Counted from the first letter of the stretch, positions 47,385 through 63,507 are shown. The stretch is 64,000 nt of DNA from Tessaracoccus lapidicaptus (GCF_001693815.1 NZ_MBQD01000001.1:62001-126000), one strand, 5' to 3'. Numbers and translations are program-made. The notes: generated from the sequence alone by a model not told the origin.

Positions 47385-49136
47385 ATGTCTTCCTCCGCGC
47401 TAGACCACCTCTCCCCCGCCTTCCCGCAACGCGCGGCGTGGGGTACGGCGTCGTCGCTGCGCGCCTGGCAGGCGGCGGCGCTCGACCAGTACGAACGCGA
47501 CCAGCCGCGCGACTTCCTGTGTGTCGCCACGCCCGGAGCCGGCAAGACGACCTTCGCTCTACGCGTCGCGACGACCCTGCTGGCGTCTCGCGCTGTGCGG
47601 CGGATCGTCGTCGTCACCCCCACCGAACACCTCAAGGTTCAGTGGGCGGACGCGGCGGCGCGCGTCGGCATTCAGCTGGACCCCGGCCTTGGCGGGTCGT
47701 CGCGGCGCGGCCGGGCCAAGGAGTACCACGGGTCCGCGGTGACATACGCCGGCGTCGCGGCGCGGTCCTACGTCTACGAGGCGCTGTGTCACTCCAAGGA
47801 GACGCTGGTGATCTTCGACGAGATCCACCACGCCGGGGACTCGCGCAGCTGGGGCGAGGCGATCACGTTCGCGTTCACGCACGCCACCCGCAGGCTCGCG
47901 CTCACCGGTACGCCGTTCCGGTCGGACGAGCATCCGATCCCGTTCGTCGCCTACGACGAGATCGCGCCCGGCGTGACACAGTCGCGGGCCGACTACACGT
48001 ACGGGTACCGCGAGGCGCTGGCCGACCACGTCGTGCGGCCCGTCCTGTTCATGAACTACGGCGGGCAGATGCGCTGGCGGACCAAGGCGGGCGACGAGCT
48101 GGCCGCGGACCTCGGCGTGCCCATGACGAAGGACCTCACCGCGCACGCCTGGCGGACGGCGCTGGCGCCCACCGGCGAGTGGATCCCCGCGGTCCTGCGG
48201 GCGGCGGACACGCGGCTGACCGAGGTCCGCCGGCACATCCCCGACGCGGGTGGCCTGGTCATCGCGACCAACCAGACCACCGCCCGCGCCTACGCACGCC
48301 TGCTGCACGACCTGACGGGGACCAAGCCGTGCGTGGTCCTGTCCGACGACGCCAAGGCCACGGAGAAGATCGACGGCTTCTCCGCCTCGCAGGAACGCTG
48401 GATGGTGGCGGTGCGGATGGTGTCCGAGGGCGTCGACGTGCCGCGGCTGTCCGTCGGGGTCTACGCGACGGCGACCTCGACGCCGCTGTTCTTCGCCCAG
48501 GCGGTGGGCCGCTTCGTGCGCAGCCGTCGCCGGGGCGAGGTCGCGACGGTGTTCCTCCCCACCGTGCCGGTCCTCCTGGCGCACGCGGCGACCATCGAGA
48601 AGCAGCGCGACCACGTCCTCGGCCGGCCGAAGACCGATGAGACGGATCTGTGGGCCGAGACCGAGGCCCTCATCGAGCAGGCCAACCAGGGCGAGAAGGC
48701 CTCAGACGACCTGCTCGGCCAGTTCGAGGCACTGGAGTCGTCCGCCACGTTCGACCACGTGCTGTTCGACGCGCAGGCGTTCGGGATGCACGCCGAGCCC
48801 ACGTCGGCCGACGAGGAGGAGTACCTGGGGCTGCCCGGCCTGCTGGAGCCCAGCCAGGTGAGCGCCCTGCTCGCGGACCGGCAACGACGCCAGCTGCGAC
48901 GCCGTGAGCGGCAGGACCGCAAGGCGGAGCCCGAGGTGGCGCTGCACCGGGCCCTCGCGTCGAAGCGGAAGGAACTCAACTCGCTGGTGTCGCAGTACGC
49001 GGGGATCAAGGGCGTGCCGCACAGCCATGTGCACGCCGATCTGCGCCGCGAGTGCGGCGGGCCGAAGCTCGCCCAGGCATCGCAGGCCGAGGTCGAGCAG
49101 CGGGTGCGGACGATCCGCTCCTGGCTGAAGGGCTGA
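47385..49136 (+). CDS. Superfamily 2 DEAD/DEAH-box helicase
   Basis: A 583-residue helicase. Walker A A-T-P-G-A-G-K-T at 48-55, motif II F-D-E-I-H-H, motif III L-T-G-T-P-F-R, and a motif VI region Q-A-V-G-R-F-V-R-S-R. The C-terminal third is charged and probably helical (R-R-Q-L-R-R-R-E-R-Q-D-R-K). It resembles actinobacterial SF2 helicases near type III restriction and RecG-like groups, but no nuclease or methylase accompanies it. Substrate unknown; no Shine-Dalgarno. Confidence 0.87.
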   Translation: MSSSALDHLSPAFPQRAAWGTASSLRAWQAAALDQYERDQPRDFLCVATPGAGKTTFALRVATTLLASRAVRRIVVVTPTEHLKVQWADAAARVGIQLDPGLGGSSRRGRAKEYHGSAVTYAGVAARSYVYEALCHSKETLVIFDEIHHAGDSRSWGEAITFAFTHATRRLALTGTPFRSDEHPIPFVAYDEIAPGVTQSRADYTYGYREALADHVVRPVLFMNYGGQMRWRTKAGDELAADLGVPMTKDLTAHAWRTALAPTGEWIPAVLRAADTRLTEVRRHIPDAGGLVIATNQTTARAYARLLHDLTGTKPCVVLSDDAKATEKIDGFSASQERWMVAVRMVSEGVDVPRLSVGVYATATSTPLFFAQAVGRFVRSRRRGEVATVFLPTVPVLLAHAATIEKQRDHVLGRPKTDETDLWAETEALIEQANQGEKASDDLLGQFEALESSATFDHVLFDAQAFGMHAEPTSADEEEYLGLPGLLEPSQVSALLADRQRRQLRRRERQDRKAEPEVALHRALASKRKELNSLVSQYAGIKGVPHSHVHADLRRECGGPKLAQASQAEVEQRVRTIRSWLKG

Positions 49137-49168
49137 GCCCGCGCAGCCCGGCCGCGTAGGCTCGGGGG

Positions 49169-50125
49169 ATGAGCGAGAACGAAGAGCACTCCACCGGTGG
49201 CGTCTACTCGGTCAAGGGCAAGGAGTTCACCCGCGACTCCCGCTACATCGAGACGCGCATCATGGCCGAGCCGCGGGCCGGCACGGACGACTACCCCGTC
49301 GAGCCCGGGCGCTACCGGCTGGTCGCCGCGTATGCGTGCCCGTGGGCCAACCGCTCCATCATCGTCCGCGACGTCCTGGGGCTCCAGGACGTCATCTCGC
49401 TCGGCACCCCCGGCCCCACGCACGACTCCGACTCGTGGACGTTCGACCTGGACCCCGACGGACTCGACCCGGTCCTCGGGATCCACCGGCTCAAGGAGGC
49501 GTACGAGCGGCGATTCCCGGGCTACCCGCGCGGCATCACGGTCCCGGCCATGGTCGAGGTGGAGACGGGGCAGGTCGTCACGAACGACTTCGCGCAGATC
49601 ACGGAGGACCTCTTCTTCCAGTGGAAGGCCCACCACCGGCCCGATGCGCCTGACCTGTGGCCCGCCGAGCTGCGCCCCGAGATGCGCGATGTCATGCGCC
49701 GCATCTACACCGAGGTCAACAACGGCGTCTATCGCTGCGGCTTCGCCGGCTCCCAAGAGGCCTATGACGCGGCCTACGACCGGTTGTGGACGGCGATGGA
49801 CTGGCTCGAGGAGCGTCTGGCGAGCCGTCGCTACCTCATGGGCGACGCGATCACTGAGGCCGATATCCGGCTGTTCACCACGCTCGTGCGGTTCGACCCC
49901 GTCTACCACGGTCACTTCAAGTGCAACCGGCAGAAGCTGACGGAGCTGCCGAACCTGTGGGGTTACGCCCGGGACCTGTTCCAGACCCCCGGCTTCGGTA
50001 ACAACGTGGACTTCGACCAGATCAAGCAGCACTACTACGTCGTCCACACCGACCTCAACCCGCTCAGCATCGTCCCGAAGGGGCCGGACCTGAGCGGCTG
50101 GGGCACCCCTCACGGCCGCGGCTGA
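49169..50125 (+). CDS. Glutathione S-transferase family protein (glutathionyl-hydroquinone reductase type)
   Basis: A 318-residue Xi-class GST. The catalytic Cys57 lies in A-C-P-W-A-N-R, and F-D-P-V-Y-H-G-H-F-K-C-N near the end is the family signature. Homologues reduce glutathionyl-hydroquinones. Actinobacteria generally lack glutathione and use mycothiol, so the physiological thiol may differ; that is inference. TAGGCT (49157-49162) lies 6 nt before the ATG, a leaderless layout. Confidence 0.87.
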   Translation: MSENEEHSTGGVYSVKGKEFTRDSRYIETRIMAEPRAGTDDYPVEPGRYRLVAAYACPWANRSIIVRDVLGLQDVISLGTPGPTHDSDSWTFDLDPDGLDPVLGIHRLKEAYERRFPGYPRGITVPAMVEVETGQVVTNDFAQITEDLFFQWKAHHRPDAPDLWPAELRPEMRDVMRRIYTEVNNGVYRCGFAGSQEAYDAAYDRLWTAMDWLEERLASRRYLMGDAITEADIRLFTTLVRFDPVYHGHFKCNRQKLTELPNLWGYARDLFQTPGFGNNVDFDQIKQHYYVVHTDLNPLSIVPKGPDLSGWGTPHGRG

Positions 50126-50141
50126 CGGCCGGGCACGACGA

Positions 50142-50176
50142 CGGGGCCGGGGCGACGTATCGTCACCCCGGCCCCG
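50142..50176. terminator. Bidirectional terminator between the GST gene and hsp20
   Basis: A 16-bp inverted repeat with one mismatch (50142-50157 with 50161-50176) and a TAT loop, between convergent genes. Confidence 0.72.
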
Positions 50177-50197
50177 CGCCGTTGTCTCCGCGGAGGA

Positions 50198-50641
50198 TCA
50201 GCCCTCCTGCTGCGACTCCTCGACGCTGCCCTCGATCTCGTTGCTGCGGCTGGTGTGCTGCACCTCGATCTTGCGGGGCTTGGCGGTCTCCGCGACCGGG
50301 ATCGTCAGTGTCAGGACGCCGTCGGAGTACGAGGCGCTGATCCGGTCGGTCGCGAGCCCGCGTCCGAGCGTGAGCTGGCGGGCGAACGTGCCGGCGGCAC
50401 GCTCACGGGTCAGCCACTGGACGTCGGAGTCGACGGGGAGCTTGCGCTCGGCACGCACGGTGACGGTGGCGCCGTCCATGTCGATGTCGATGCTTGCGGG
50501 GTCCACGCCCGGGAGGTCGATGTGGGCGACGAAGTCGTCCCCCGTGCGGTAGAGATCCATCGGCATCGCCACCGAAGCGGGCGTGCGGGTCACGTCGCTC
50601 AGCAGGCGGTCGAAGTCGCGGAACGGGTCAAAGCCAGGCAT
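50198..50641 (-). CDS. Hsp20/alpha-crystallin family small heat-shock protein
   Basis: A 147-residue ATP-independent chaperone that holds unfolding proteins. The alpha-crystallin domain spans about 38-128, with V-A-H-I-D-L-P-G-V-D-P, the A-x-x-x-x-G-V-L motif as S-Y-S-D-G-V-L-T-L-T-I-P, and a short C-terminal tail. AAAGGAG-like sequence precedes the ATG. Upstream lie a near-consensus promoter and two HspR/HAIR-like operators, so expression should be heat-induced. Confidence 0.93.
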   Translation of the reverse strand: MPGFDPFRDFDRLLSDVTRTPASVAMPMDLYRTGDDFVAHIDLPGVDPASIDIDMDGATVTVRAERKLPVDSDVQWLTRERAAGTFARQLTLGRGLATDRISASYSDGVLTLTIPVAETAKPRKIEVQHTSRSNEIEGSVEESQQEG

Positions 50642-50685
50642 CTGTGCTCCTTTCGACTGTGTTGGTGCTGGTTACGGCTTACGTA

Positions 50686-50706
50686 GTTGAGTATACTCCG
50701 CTCAAC
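50686..50706. promoter_or_regulatory. HAIR-type operator 1 (HspR-like site) at hsp20
   Basis: GTTGAGT-N7-GCTCAAC, a close match to HAIR (CTTGAGT-N7-ACTCAAG). It is also part of a perfect 9-bp palindrome, GTAGTTGAG (50683-50691) and CTCAACTAC (50701-50709). It covers the -10 box and the spacer of the hsp20 promoter. Confidence 0.75.
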
Positions 50707-50717
50707 TACGAAGTCAA
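50690..50717 (-). promoter_or_regulatory. hsp20 promoter
   Basis: Minus strand TTGACT (50717-50712), 16 nt, TATACT (50695-50690). This is one of the strongest vegetative-sigma-like promoters in the window. Confidence 0.75.
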
Positions 50718-50732
50718 GTCCGACGGCGCATT

Positions 50733-50753
50733 CTTGAGCGAGGCAGGCTCAAC
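50733..50753. promoter_or_regulatory. HAIR-type operator 2 upstream of hsp20
   Basis: CTTGAGC-N7-GCTCAAC, with a perfect TTGAGC/GCTCAA core. Its centre lies 47 nt from that of operator 1, further upstream of the -35. Confidence 0.7.
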
Positions 50754-50816
50754 TTGTCGCGGGCGGCCCGGCCCCACCGTCCGGCACCGCGTCACCCGAC
50801 TCAGCTCCGGCCCGCC

Positions 50817-52274
50817 CTACAAGGAGGCGCGCAGCGACCGGAGGCGGGCCAGCGTGGCGTCGCGGCCCAGCAGTTCCATCGACTCGAACAGCGGCGGCGA
50901 CACCCTGCGCCCCGACACGGCGACGCGGATGGGCGCGAACGCGAACTTCGCCTTGATGCCCATCCCCTCGACGATGCGCTCCTTCAACGCGGCCTGGATG
51001 GAGGCCGCGTCGAACGGCACCGACTCCGCGACGGCGACCGCGGCATCGAGGACCGCCCCGGCGCTGTCCGGGAGGGCGGCGACGGCCTCCTCCTCGACGG
51101 TCAGCGCGGCGTCGTCGACGAACAGGTAGTCCAGCTGCGGCAACGCGTCCTTGAGCAGGACGAGGCGCTCCTGGATGATCGGCACGGCGCGACGCAGGAG
51201 CTCGGCCTGCTCCGCCGTCGGTGCCCACCGCTCCTGCTCGAACTCGAGGATGCGGTCGGCCAGGTCACCCGCGCTGAGGGCGCGGATGTAGTGCCCGTTG
51301 AGCCAGTCCAGCTTCTTGAGGTCGAAGATGGGCCCGACGGTGTTGACCTTGTCCCACGAGAAGTCCGCCACGAACTCGTCGAAGCTCTTGACCTCGGCGT
51401 CCTCGTCCCCCGCGTAGCCGAGGAGCTGCAGGAAGTTGCGCACGGCCTCGGGCAGGTAGCCCTGCTCCTTGAACCACATGAGCCGCGCGGCCGGGTTCTT
51501 CCGCTTGGAGATCTTGGACTTGTCGGTGTTGCGCAGCAGCGGCATGTGCGCGAACGCGGGCCGCTCCCAGCCGAGCCAGTCGTAGAGCAGCACATGCTTG
51601 GGGGTCGAGGAGATCCACTCCTCGCCGCGCACGACGGTGTTGATGCCCATGAGGTGGTCGTCGACGACGACGGCGAGATGGTAGGTCGGGAAGCCGTCGG
51701 CCTTGAGGATGACCTGGTCGTCCGGCCGGGGCGCCTTGACGGTGCCGCGGATGATGTCGTCGAACTCGAGTGGCGCATCGTCCGGGATGAGCATGCGGAC
51801 TACCGGCGTCTCGGAGAAGCCGGGCAGCGCCGCCCGCTCCTCGCGGGTCTTGCCGAGGCACAGCCGGTCGTACCCGGTGACCGACTGCTTGGCCGCCTCC
51901 TGCTCCTTCCGCAGACCGGCGAGGCGCTCGGAGCTGCACCAGCAGTGGTAGGCGTGGCCATCGGCGATGAGCTGGTCGACGTAGGGGCGGTAGGTGTCGA
52001 GTCGCTCCGACTGCCGGTAGGGCGCGTACGGCCCGCCGACGTGCGGTCCCTCGTCAGGGTTGAGCCCCAGCCACTGGAGGGAGTCGTAGATCTGCTGTTC
52101 GCTGCCCTCGACGAGCCGGTTCTGGTCGGTGTCCTCGATGCGCAGCACGAACGCCCCGCCGGTCTTCCGGGCCCATGCGAGGTCGAACAGCGCCATGAAC
52201 GCGGTGCCGACGTGGGGATCGCCAGTCGGGGACGGGGCGACGCGGGTGCGGGCGGGGATGCGTGATTCGCTCAT
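50817..52274 (-). CDS. gltX: Glutamate-tRNA ligase
   Basis: Charges tRNA-Glu. At 485 residues it is of normal length. The HIGH motif appears as S-P-T-G-D-P-H-V-G-T (residues 15-24) and KMSKS as S-K-I-S-K-R near residue 265. C-W-C and C-S-S residues near 115 are seen. A TAGGGT (minus strand 52289-52284) lies 9 nt before the ATG. A separate GlnRS gene lies close by, so this GluRS need not mischarge tRNA-Gln. Confidence 0.95.
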   Translation of the reverse strand: MSESRIPARTRVAPSPTGDPHVGTAFMALFDLAWARKTGGAFVLRIEDTDQNRLVEGSEQQIYDSLQWLGLNPDEGPHVGGPYAPYRQSERLDTYRPYVDQLIADGHAYHCWCSSERLAGLRKEQEAAKQSVTGYDRLCLGKTREERAALPGFSETPVVRMLIPDDAPLEFDDIIRGTVKAPRPDDQVILKADGFPTYHLAVVVDDHLMGINTVVRGEEWISSTPKHVLLYDWLGWERPAFAHMPLLRNTDKSKISKRKNPAARLMWFKEQGYLPEAVRNFLQLLGYAGDEDAEVKSFDEFVADFSWDKVNTVGPIFDLKKLDWLNGHYIRALSAGDLADRILEFEQERWAPTAEQAELLRRAVPIIQERLVLLKDALPQLDYLFVDDAALTVEEEAVAALPDSAGAVLDAAVAVAESVPFDAASIQAALKERIVEGMGIKAKFAFAPIRVAVSGRRVSPPLFESMELLGRDATLARLRSLRASL

Positions 52275-52307
52275 AGTGGCTTCACCCTATCGGGCATGCT
52301 GGGAGAC

Positions 52308-52877
52308 ATGACGACGCAACCCGGGCCGACCCCCGCCAAGGCGCTGCAGCGTGCCCGCGAGGCCGTGACCGAGGCGGCCGCCGGCCGCCTCCCCCGCCCC
52401 GACGGCGACCCGCAGCCCGAGCCGGCGCGGTTGACGAAGGCGTTCAGCTACCTCCTGGACGATCTCGTGCAGGTGCCCGGGACGAGCGTGCGGGTCGGTG
52501 TCGATCCGCTGTTGTCGCTGGTGCCGTGGGCCGGCACCGCGGTCGGGGCCGCGTTCGGCGGCGTGGTGCTCCTCGACGCCATCCGCCTGCGCGCGCCCGT
52601 CCCCGTGCTGGCGCGCATGGTGGGCAACTCGATGCTCGACTGGCTGCTCGGCATGGTGCCCTTCATCGGCGCCTTCTTCGACGTCGCCTTCCGGGCGAAC
52701 AAGAAGAACCTGCGGCTGCTCAACCGCACCATCGAGAACCGCGAACTCGTGCGCCAGGCGTCCGTGCGGTACTGGATCGCAGCGGCGGCGTTGGTGGCCC
52801 TCGTCGTGGCCGTCATCGTCGCCGTCCCGATCCTCGTCATCGCGGGAGTCGGGCAGCTCCTCGGCACGGCCGGCTGA
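52308..52877 (+). CDS. DUF4112 domain-containing membrane protein
   Basis: A 189-residue protein: about 35 polar N-terminal residues, then the DUF4112 region (about 40-140) with V-G-V-D-P-L-L-S-L-V-P, W-L-L-G-M-V-P-F-I-G and F-F-D-V-A-F-R-A-N-K-K-N-L-R-L-L, and a C-terminal membrane helix (about 155-185). Function unknown. The ATG at 52308 is chosen over one four codons earlier because GGGAG precedes it. Divergent from gltX. Confidence 0.78.
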   Translation: MTTQPGPTPAKALQRAREAVTEAAAGRLPRPDGDPQPEPARLTKAFSYLLDDLVQVPGTSVRVGVDPLLSLVPWAGTAVGAAFGGVVLLDAIRLRAPVPVLARMVGNSMLDWLLGMVPFIGAFFDVAFRANKKNLRLLNRTIENRELVRQASVRYWIAAAALVALVVAVIVAVPILVIAGVGQLLGTAG

Positions 52878-52914
52878 CCGGCTGGCCGGGCGGCGTCATG
52901 CTACCTTGACCCCC

Positions 52915-54597
52915 ATGACCGAGCCGTCCGCCCTCCCCTCCAACTTCATCTACGACGCCGTGTCGGCCGACGTCGCGGCCGGCCGTCGGGGCGGCCGCGT
53001 GCAGACCCGGTTCCCCCCGGAACCCAACGGTTTCCTGCACATCGGTCACGCGAAGGCCATCGTCGTCGACTTCGGCGTGGCGGCGGACTTCGGCGGCATC
53101 TGCGTCCTGCGCCTGGACGACACGAACCCGGAGACCGAGGACACCAGCTTCGTCGAGGGCATCATCGAGGACATCGAGTGGCTGGGCTACGAGCCCGCCG
53201 ACGTCCGCTATGCGTCGGACTACTTCGGCACGCTGTACGCCTGGGCAGAGCAGCTCATCCGCGAGGGCCTCGCGTACGTCGACGATCAGGACCCCGAGGC
53301 CATCTCTGCGGGGCGCGGCGGCTACGGCCGTCCCGGCGTCGAGTCGCCGTACCGGGACCGGTCCGTCGACGACAACCTCGACCTCTTCCGGCGCATGCGC
53401 GCCGGCGAGTTCCCCGACGGCAGCCGGGTGCTGCGCGCGAAGATCGACATGAACCACGAGAACATGCAGCTGCGCGACCCGATCATGTACCGGATCCGCC
53501 GCGTCGAGCATCACCGCACCGGGGACGAGTGGGCGATCTACCCGACCTACGACTGGGCGCACGGGCAGTCCGACGCCATCGAGGGCGTGACGCACTCGTT
53601 GTGCACGCTGGAGTTTGAATCGCACCGACCGCTCTACGACTGGTTCCTCACGCAACTGGGGGTGGCCGACCCGCCGCGCCAGTACGAGTTCGCCCGCCTC
53701 GAGCTCACTCACACGGTCACGTCGAAGCGGCGCCTCGCCAAGCTGGTGATGGACGGCATCGTCGACGGATGGGACGACCCGCGCATGCCGACGCTGCGCG
53801 GCCTGCGGCGGCGGGGCTATCCGCCGGCCGCCATCCGCGACTTCTGCCGCGAGGTCGGCACGACGCGCACCAACGCGCGCCAGTCCATCGAGGCGCTGGA
53901 GAGCTACGTGCGCCGCAGCCTCAACGAGACGGCGCAGCGCCGGATGGCCGTGCTGCGGCCGCTCAAGCTCACCCTGACGAACTGGCCGGTGGACGCCGAC
54001 GGCTCCCCGGTGGTCGAGTACTTCGAGGTGCCCAACAACCCGGAGCGTGCCGAGGACGGGGTCCGCCAGGTGCCGTTCACGGGCGAGCTGTGGATCGAGG
54101 AGGACGACTTCCGCGAGGTCCCCCCGCCCAAGTACTTCCGCCTCTCCCCCGGACGCGAGGTGCGGCTCCGCGGCGCGTACTTCGTCACGGCCACCGACGT
54201 GGTCAAGGACGATGCCGGCCGGGTGGTCGAGGTCCTCGCGACGTACGACCCCGCCTCACGCGGCGGCAACTCCCCGGACGGGCGCAAGGTGAAGTCGACC
54301 ATGCACTGGGTCTCGGCCCCGCATGCCGTCAACGCCACCGCCGCGCTGTACGAGCGGCTGTTCACGGCCGAGGCCCCGGGCGAGGCGACCGGGGAGGCCC
54401 TCGACGACGTGAATCCCCACTCCAGAGAGCTGCTGGAGGGCTGCCGGGTCGAGGCGGCCCTGGCCGACGCCTCCCCCGGTGAGGTCGTGCAGTTCGAGCG
54501 GCTCGGCTACTTCGCCGTCGACCTCGATGAGCCCATGCTCTTCCACCGCACCGTCGGTCTGCGCGACGAGTGGGCCGCCATCCAGAAGCGCTCCTGA
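52915..54597 (+). CDS. glnS: Glutamine-tRNA ligase
   Basis: Charges tRNA-Gln directly. The 560-residue protein has the HIGH motif His42-Ile-Gly-His45 in P-E-P-N-G-F-L-H-I-G-H, the P-T-Y-D-W-A-H segment, and the second signature V-T-S-K-R-R-L. The C-terminal beta-barrel anticodon domains read N-N-P-E-R, E-D-D-F and R-L-S-P-G-R-E-V-R-L-R as in E. coli GlnRS. Most actinobacteria make Gln-tRNA through GatCAB instead, so the gene was probably acquired by an ancestor. TACCTT (52902-52907) ends 7 nt before the ATG, a leaderless layout. Confidence 0.95.
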   Translation: MTEPSALPSNFIYDAVSADVAAGRRGGRVQTRFPPEPNGFLHIGHAKAIVVDFGVAADFGGICVLRLDDTNPETEDTSFVEGIIEDIEWLGYEPADVRYASDYFGTLYAWAEQLIREGLAYVDDQDPEAISAGRGGYGRPGVESPYRDRSVDDNLDLFRRMRAGEFPDGSRVLRAKIDMNHENMQLRDPIMYRIRRVEHHRTGDEWAIYPTYDWAHGQSDAIEGVTHSLCTLEFESHRPLYDWFLTQLGVADPPRQYEFARLELTHTVTSKRRLAKLVMDGIVDGWDDPRMPTLRGLRRRGYPPAAIRDFCREVGTTRTNARQSIEALESYVRRSLNETAQRRMAVLRPLKLTLTNWPVDADGSPVVEYFEVPNNPERAEDGVRQVPFTGELWIEEDDFREVPPPKYFRLSPGREVRLRGAYFVTATDVVKDDAGRVVEVLATYDPASRGGNSPDGRKVKSTMHWVSAPHAVNATAALYERLFTAEAPGEATGEALDDVNPHSRELLEGCRVEAALADASPGEVVQFERLGYFAVDLDEPMLFHRTVGLRDEWAAIQKRS

Positions 54598-54648
54598 CCC
54601 GGTCGGTCCCGGCGCACGCCGTGCCGGGACCGCCGCCGGACATGACGA

Positions 54649-54681
54649 AAGGGCCGGGCAGCTGATCGCTGCCCGGCCCTT
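54649..54681. terminator. Bidirectional terminator between glnS and tuf
   Basis: A 14-bp perfect stem (54649-54662 with 54668-54681) with loop TGATC, between convergent genes. A second, weaker hairpin (CGGTCCCGGC type, 54604-54632) lies just after glnS. Confidence 0.75.
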
Positions 54682-54710
54682 CAGCTCGTCAGGGGCTCAC
54701 GCCCCCCGGA

Positions 54711-55910
<1,200 letters not shown>

Positions 55911-56017
55911 GAGGGCTCCTTCTTGGGATGTCGCCTCGCACGGTGCGGGGCGTCGGCTTGTCTTTCCTCGATCGGAGGTCAGCATCTGAGCTTACCGCCC
56001 AGGTGCATACCTGCCTA

Positions 56018-56045
56018 ATCGTATCGGGTGCGGCACGGCAGTCAA
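56018..56045 (-). promoter_or_regulatory. tuf promoter
   Basis: Minus strand TTGACT (56045-56040), 16 nt, TACGAT (56023-56018), about 107 nt before tuf. It resembles the hsp20 promoter and should be strong. Confidence 0.65.
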
Positions 56046-56068
56046 ACCGTGTCGCTGGGTTCGACGCG

Positions 56069-56100
56069 CGAGGGCCGGCCGGGTGTCCGGCCGGCCCTCG
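56069..56100 (-). terminator. Hairpin after fusA
   Basis: A 14-bp perfect stem (56069-56082 with 56087-56100) and 4-nt loop GTGT, 24 nt after the fusA stop. It ends the rpsL-rpsG-fusA transcript, at least in part. Confidence 0.6.
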
Positions 56101-56124
56101 CGGGTCGTCACATTCAGCGGTGGC

Positions 56125-58209
<2,085 letters not shown>

Positions 58210-58284
58210 TATGCAGCCCTTCGGGAATAGATCATGAAGTTGAGCAGGTGAGCGCCCCCGGCCGCACGGCACGGGGGCGTCGGA

Positions 58285-58755
58285 TCACCAGCGGTAATGC
58301 GCGAAGGCGCGGTTCGCCTCGGCCATCTTGTGCGTGTCCTCGCGACGCTTCACGGAAGCGCCCAGGCCGTTGGAGGCGTCGAGGATCTCGTTCATGAGGC
58401 GCTCGGTCATCGTCTTCTCGCGGCGGGCGCGGGCGAAGCTGACGAGCCAGCGCATGGCCAGCGTGTTCTGACGAGCGGGCTTGACCTCGATGGGCACCTG
58501 GTAGGTGGCGCCACCGACGCGGCGGGACTTGACCTCGATCGACGGCTTGACGTTGTCCAGCGCGCGCTTGAGGGTCTGCACCGGGTCGGTTCCGGTCTTG
58601 GTGCGGGTGCCCTCGAGGGCGTTGTAGACGATGCTCTGCGCGACGGTCTTCTTGCCGTCGAGCAGGATCTTGCTCACGAGCTGGGACACCAGCGGCGAGC
58701 CGTACACCGGGTCGACGAGGACCGGGCGCTTCGGGGCGGGACCCTTGCGAGGCAT
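58285..58755 (-). CDS. rpsG: 30S ribosomal protein S7
   Basis: A 156-residue small-subunit head protein that starts assembly of the 3' domain. [16 protein letters not shown] start, [10 protein letters not shown] and the C-terminal [10 protein letters not shown] match the family. One base is shared with rpsL. Confidence 0.98.
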   Translation of the reverse strand: MPRKGPAPKRPVLVDPVYGSPLVSQLVSKILLDGKKTVAQSIVYNALEGTRTKTGTDPVQTLKRALDNVKPSIEVKSRRVGGATYQVPIEVKPARQNTLAMRWLVSFARARREKTMTERLMNEILDASNGLGASVKRREDTHKMAEANRAFAHYRW

Positions 58756-59126
58756 TACTTCTCCTTCTTCGCGCCGTAGCGGCTGCGGGCCTGCTTGCGG
58801 TTCTTGACACCCTGGGTGTCGAGCGCGCCGCGGATGATCTTGTACCGGACACCGGGGAGGTCCTTCACACGACCACCGCGGACGAGCACCATCGAGTGCT
58901 CCTGCAGGTTGTGGCCGACGCCCGGGATGTAGGCGGTGACTTCGATGCCGGAGCTCAGACGCACACGCGCGACCTTACGGAGCGCGGAGTTCGGCTTCTT
59001 CGGCGTGGTGGTGTACACACGCGTGCACACGCCCCGGCGCTGGGGCGAGCCCTTGAGCGCGGGTGTCTTGTTCTTCGAGACTTTGTCGGTGCGGCCCTTA
59101 CGGACCAGCTGCTGAATAGTTGGCAC
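58755..59126 (-). CDS. rpsL: 30S ribosomal protein S12
   Basis: A 123-residue decoding-centre protein. [10 protein letters not shown] start and K-P-N-S-A-L-R-K, with the Lys residues at which streptomycin-resistance mutations occur, both wild-type in form here. G-V-R-Y-K-I-I-R-G ends the conserved part. GTG start. First gene of the str operon; the promoter upstream could not be fixed, although TTGACG lies in the right region. Confidence 0.98.
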   Translation of the reverse strand: MPTIQQLVRKGRTDKVSKNKTPALKGSPQRRGVCTRVYTTTPKKPNSALRKVARVRLSSGIEVTAYIPGVGHNLQEHSMVLVRGGRVKDLPGVRYKIIRGALDTQGVKNRKQARSRYGAKKEK

Positions 59127-59364
59127 CTGGTGGTATCACTTTCTTCGTTGTCTGTGTACGTTTGTCTTCCCTGGCGCAGCTTCTCCGTCCCACCCCGAGG
59201 TCACCGTTTCCCGGGTGGCTGTGGTCTGGATCACTGCCGTGCGAACTCCGCACGACGCTCTCCGCAACGTCAAGAGCGATCTTCATGCCAGGGCACGCAC
59301 AAGTAGCCCGATCACGGGCACGCCCGACAAGGTTACTCCAGGGGCGCCGCAGGGTCAAAAGCGG

Positions 59365-59398
59365 CCGGGGGCCCGGGGCGTGAGCCCCGGACCCCCGG
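59365..59398 (-). terminator. Terminator of rpoBC
   Basis: A 15-bp stem with one mismatch (59365-59379 with 59384-59398) and loop GTGA, followed on the minus strand by GCTTTTG. It lies 14 nt after the rpoC stop. Confidence 0.8.
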
Positions 59399-59412
59399 CA
59401 GGGTCGCACCCT

Positions 59413-63351
<3,939 letters not shown>

Positions 63352-63484
63352 GTTGCTTCTCTTTCTTTCCCCTACTGATTGGCCGTAGGCGCCTGAAAAT
63401 CCATCACCGGGAATGGCTGGGAATCAACCGTGACCGAGGTCACCGTCTCCTCGCCATTGAGTTGTGCGGGCGGAGCGAGCCCGT

Positions 63485-63507
63485 GGGGCCCCGCTGAGCG
63501 GGGCCCC
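63485..63507 (-). other. GC-rich hairpin in the rpoB-rpoC gap
   Basis: A 10-bp stem (63485-63494 with 63498-63507), immediately after the rpoB stop at 63515-63517, with no T-run. It could tune rpoC levels or mRNA stability. Confidence 0.45.

Noticed and set aside
59240-59330. Strong promoter for rpsL
   Set aside because: A TTGACG occurs on the minus strand but no acceptable -10 lies 16-19 nt downstream, so no promoter was annotated.
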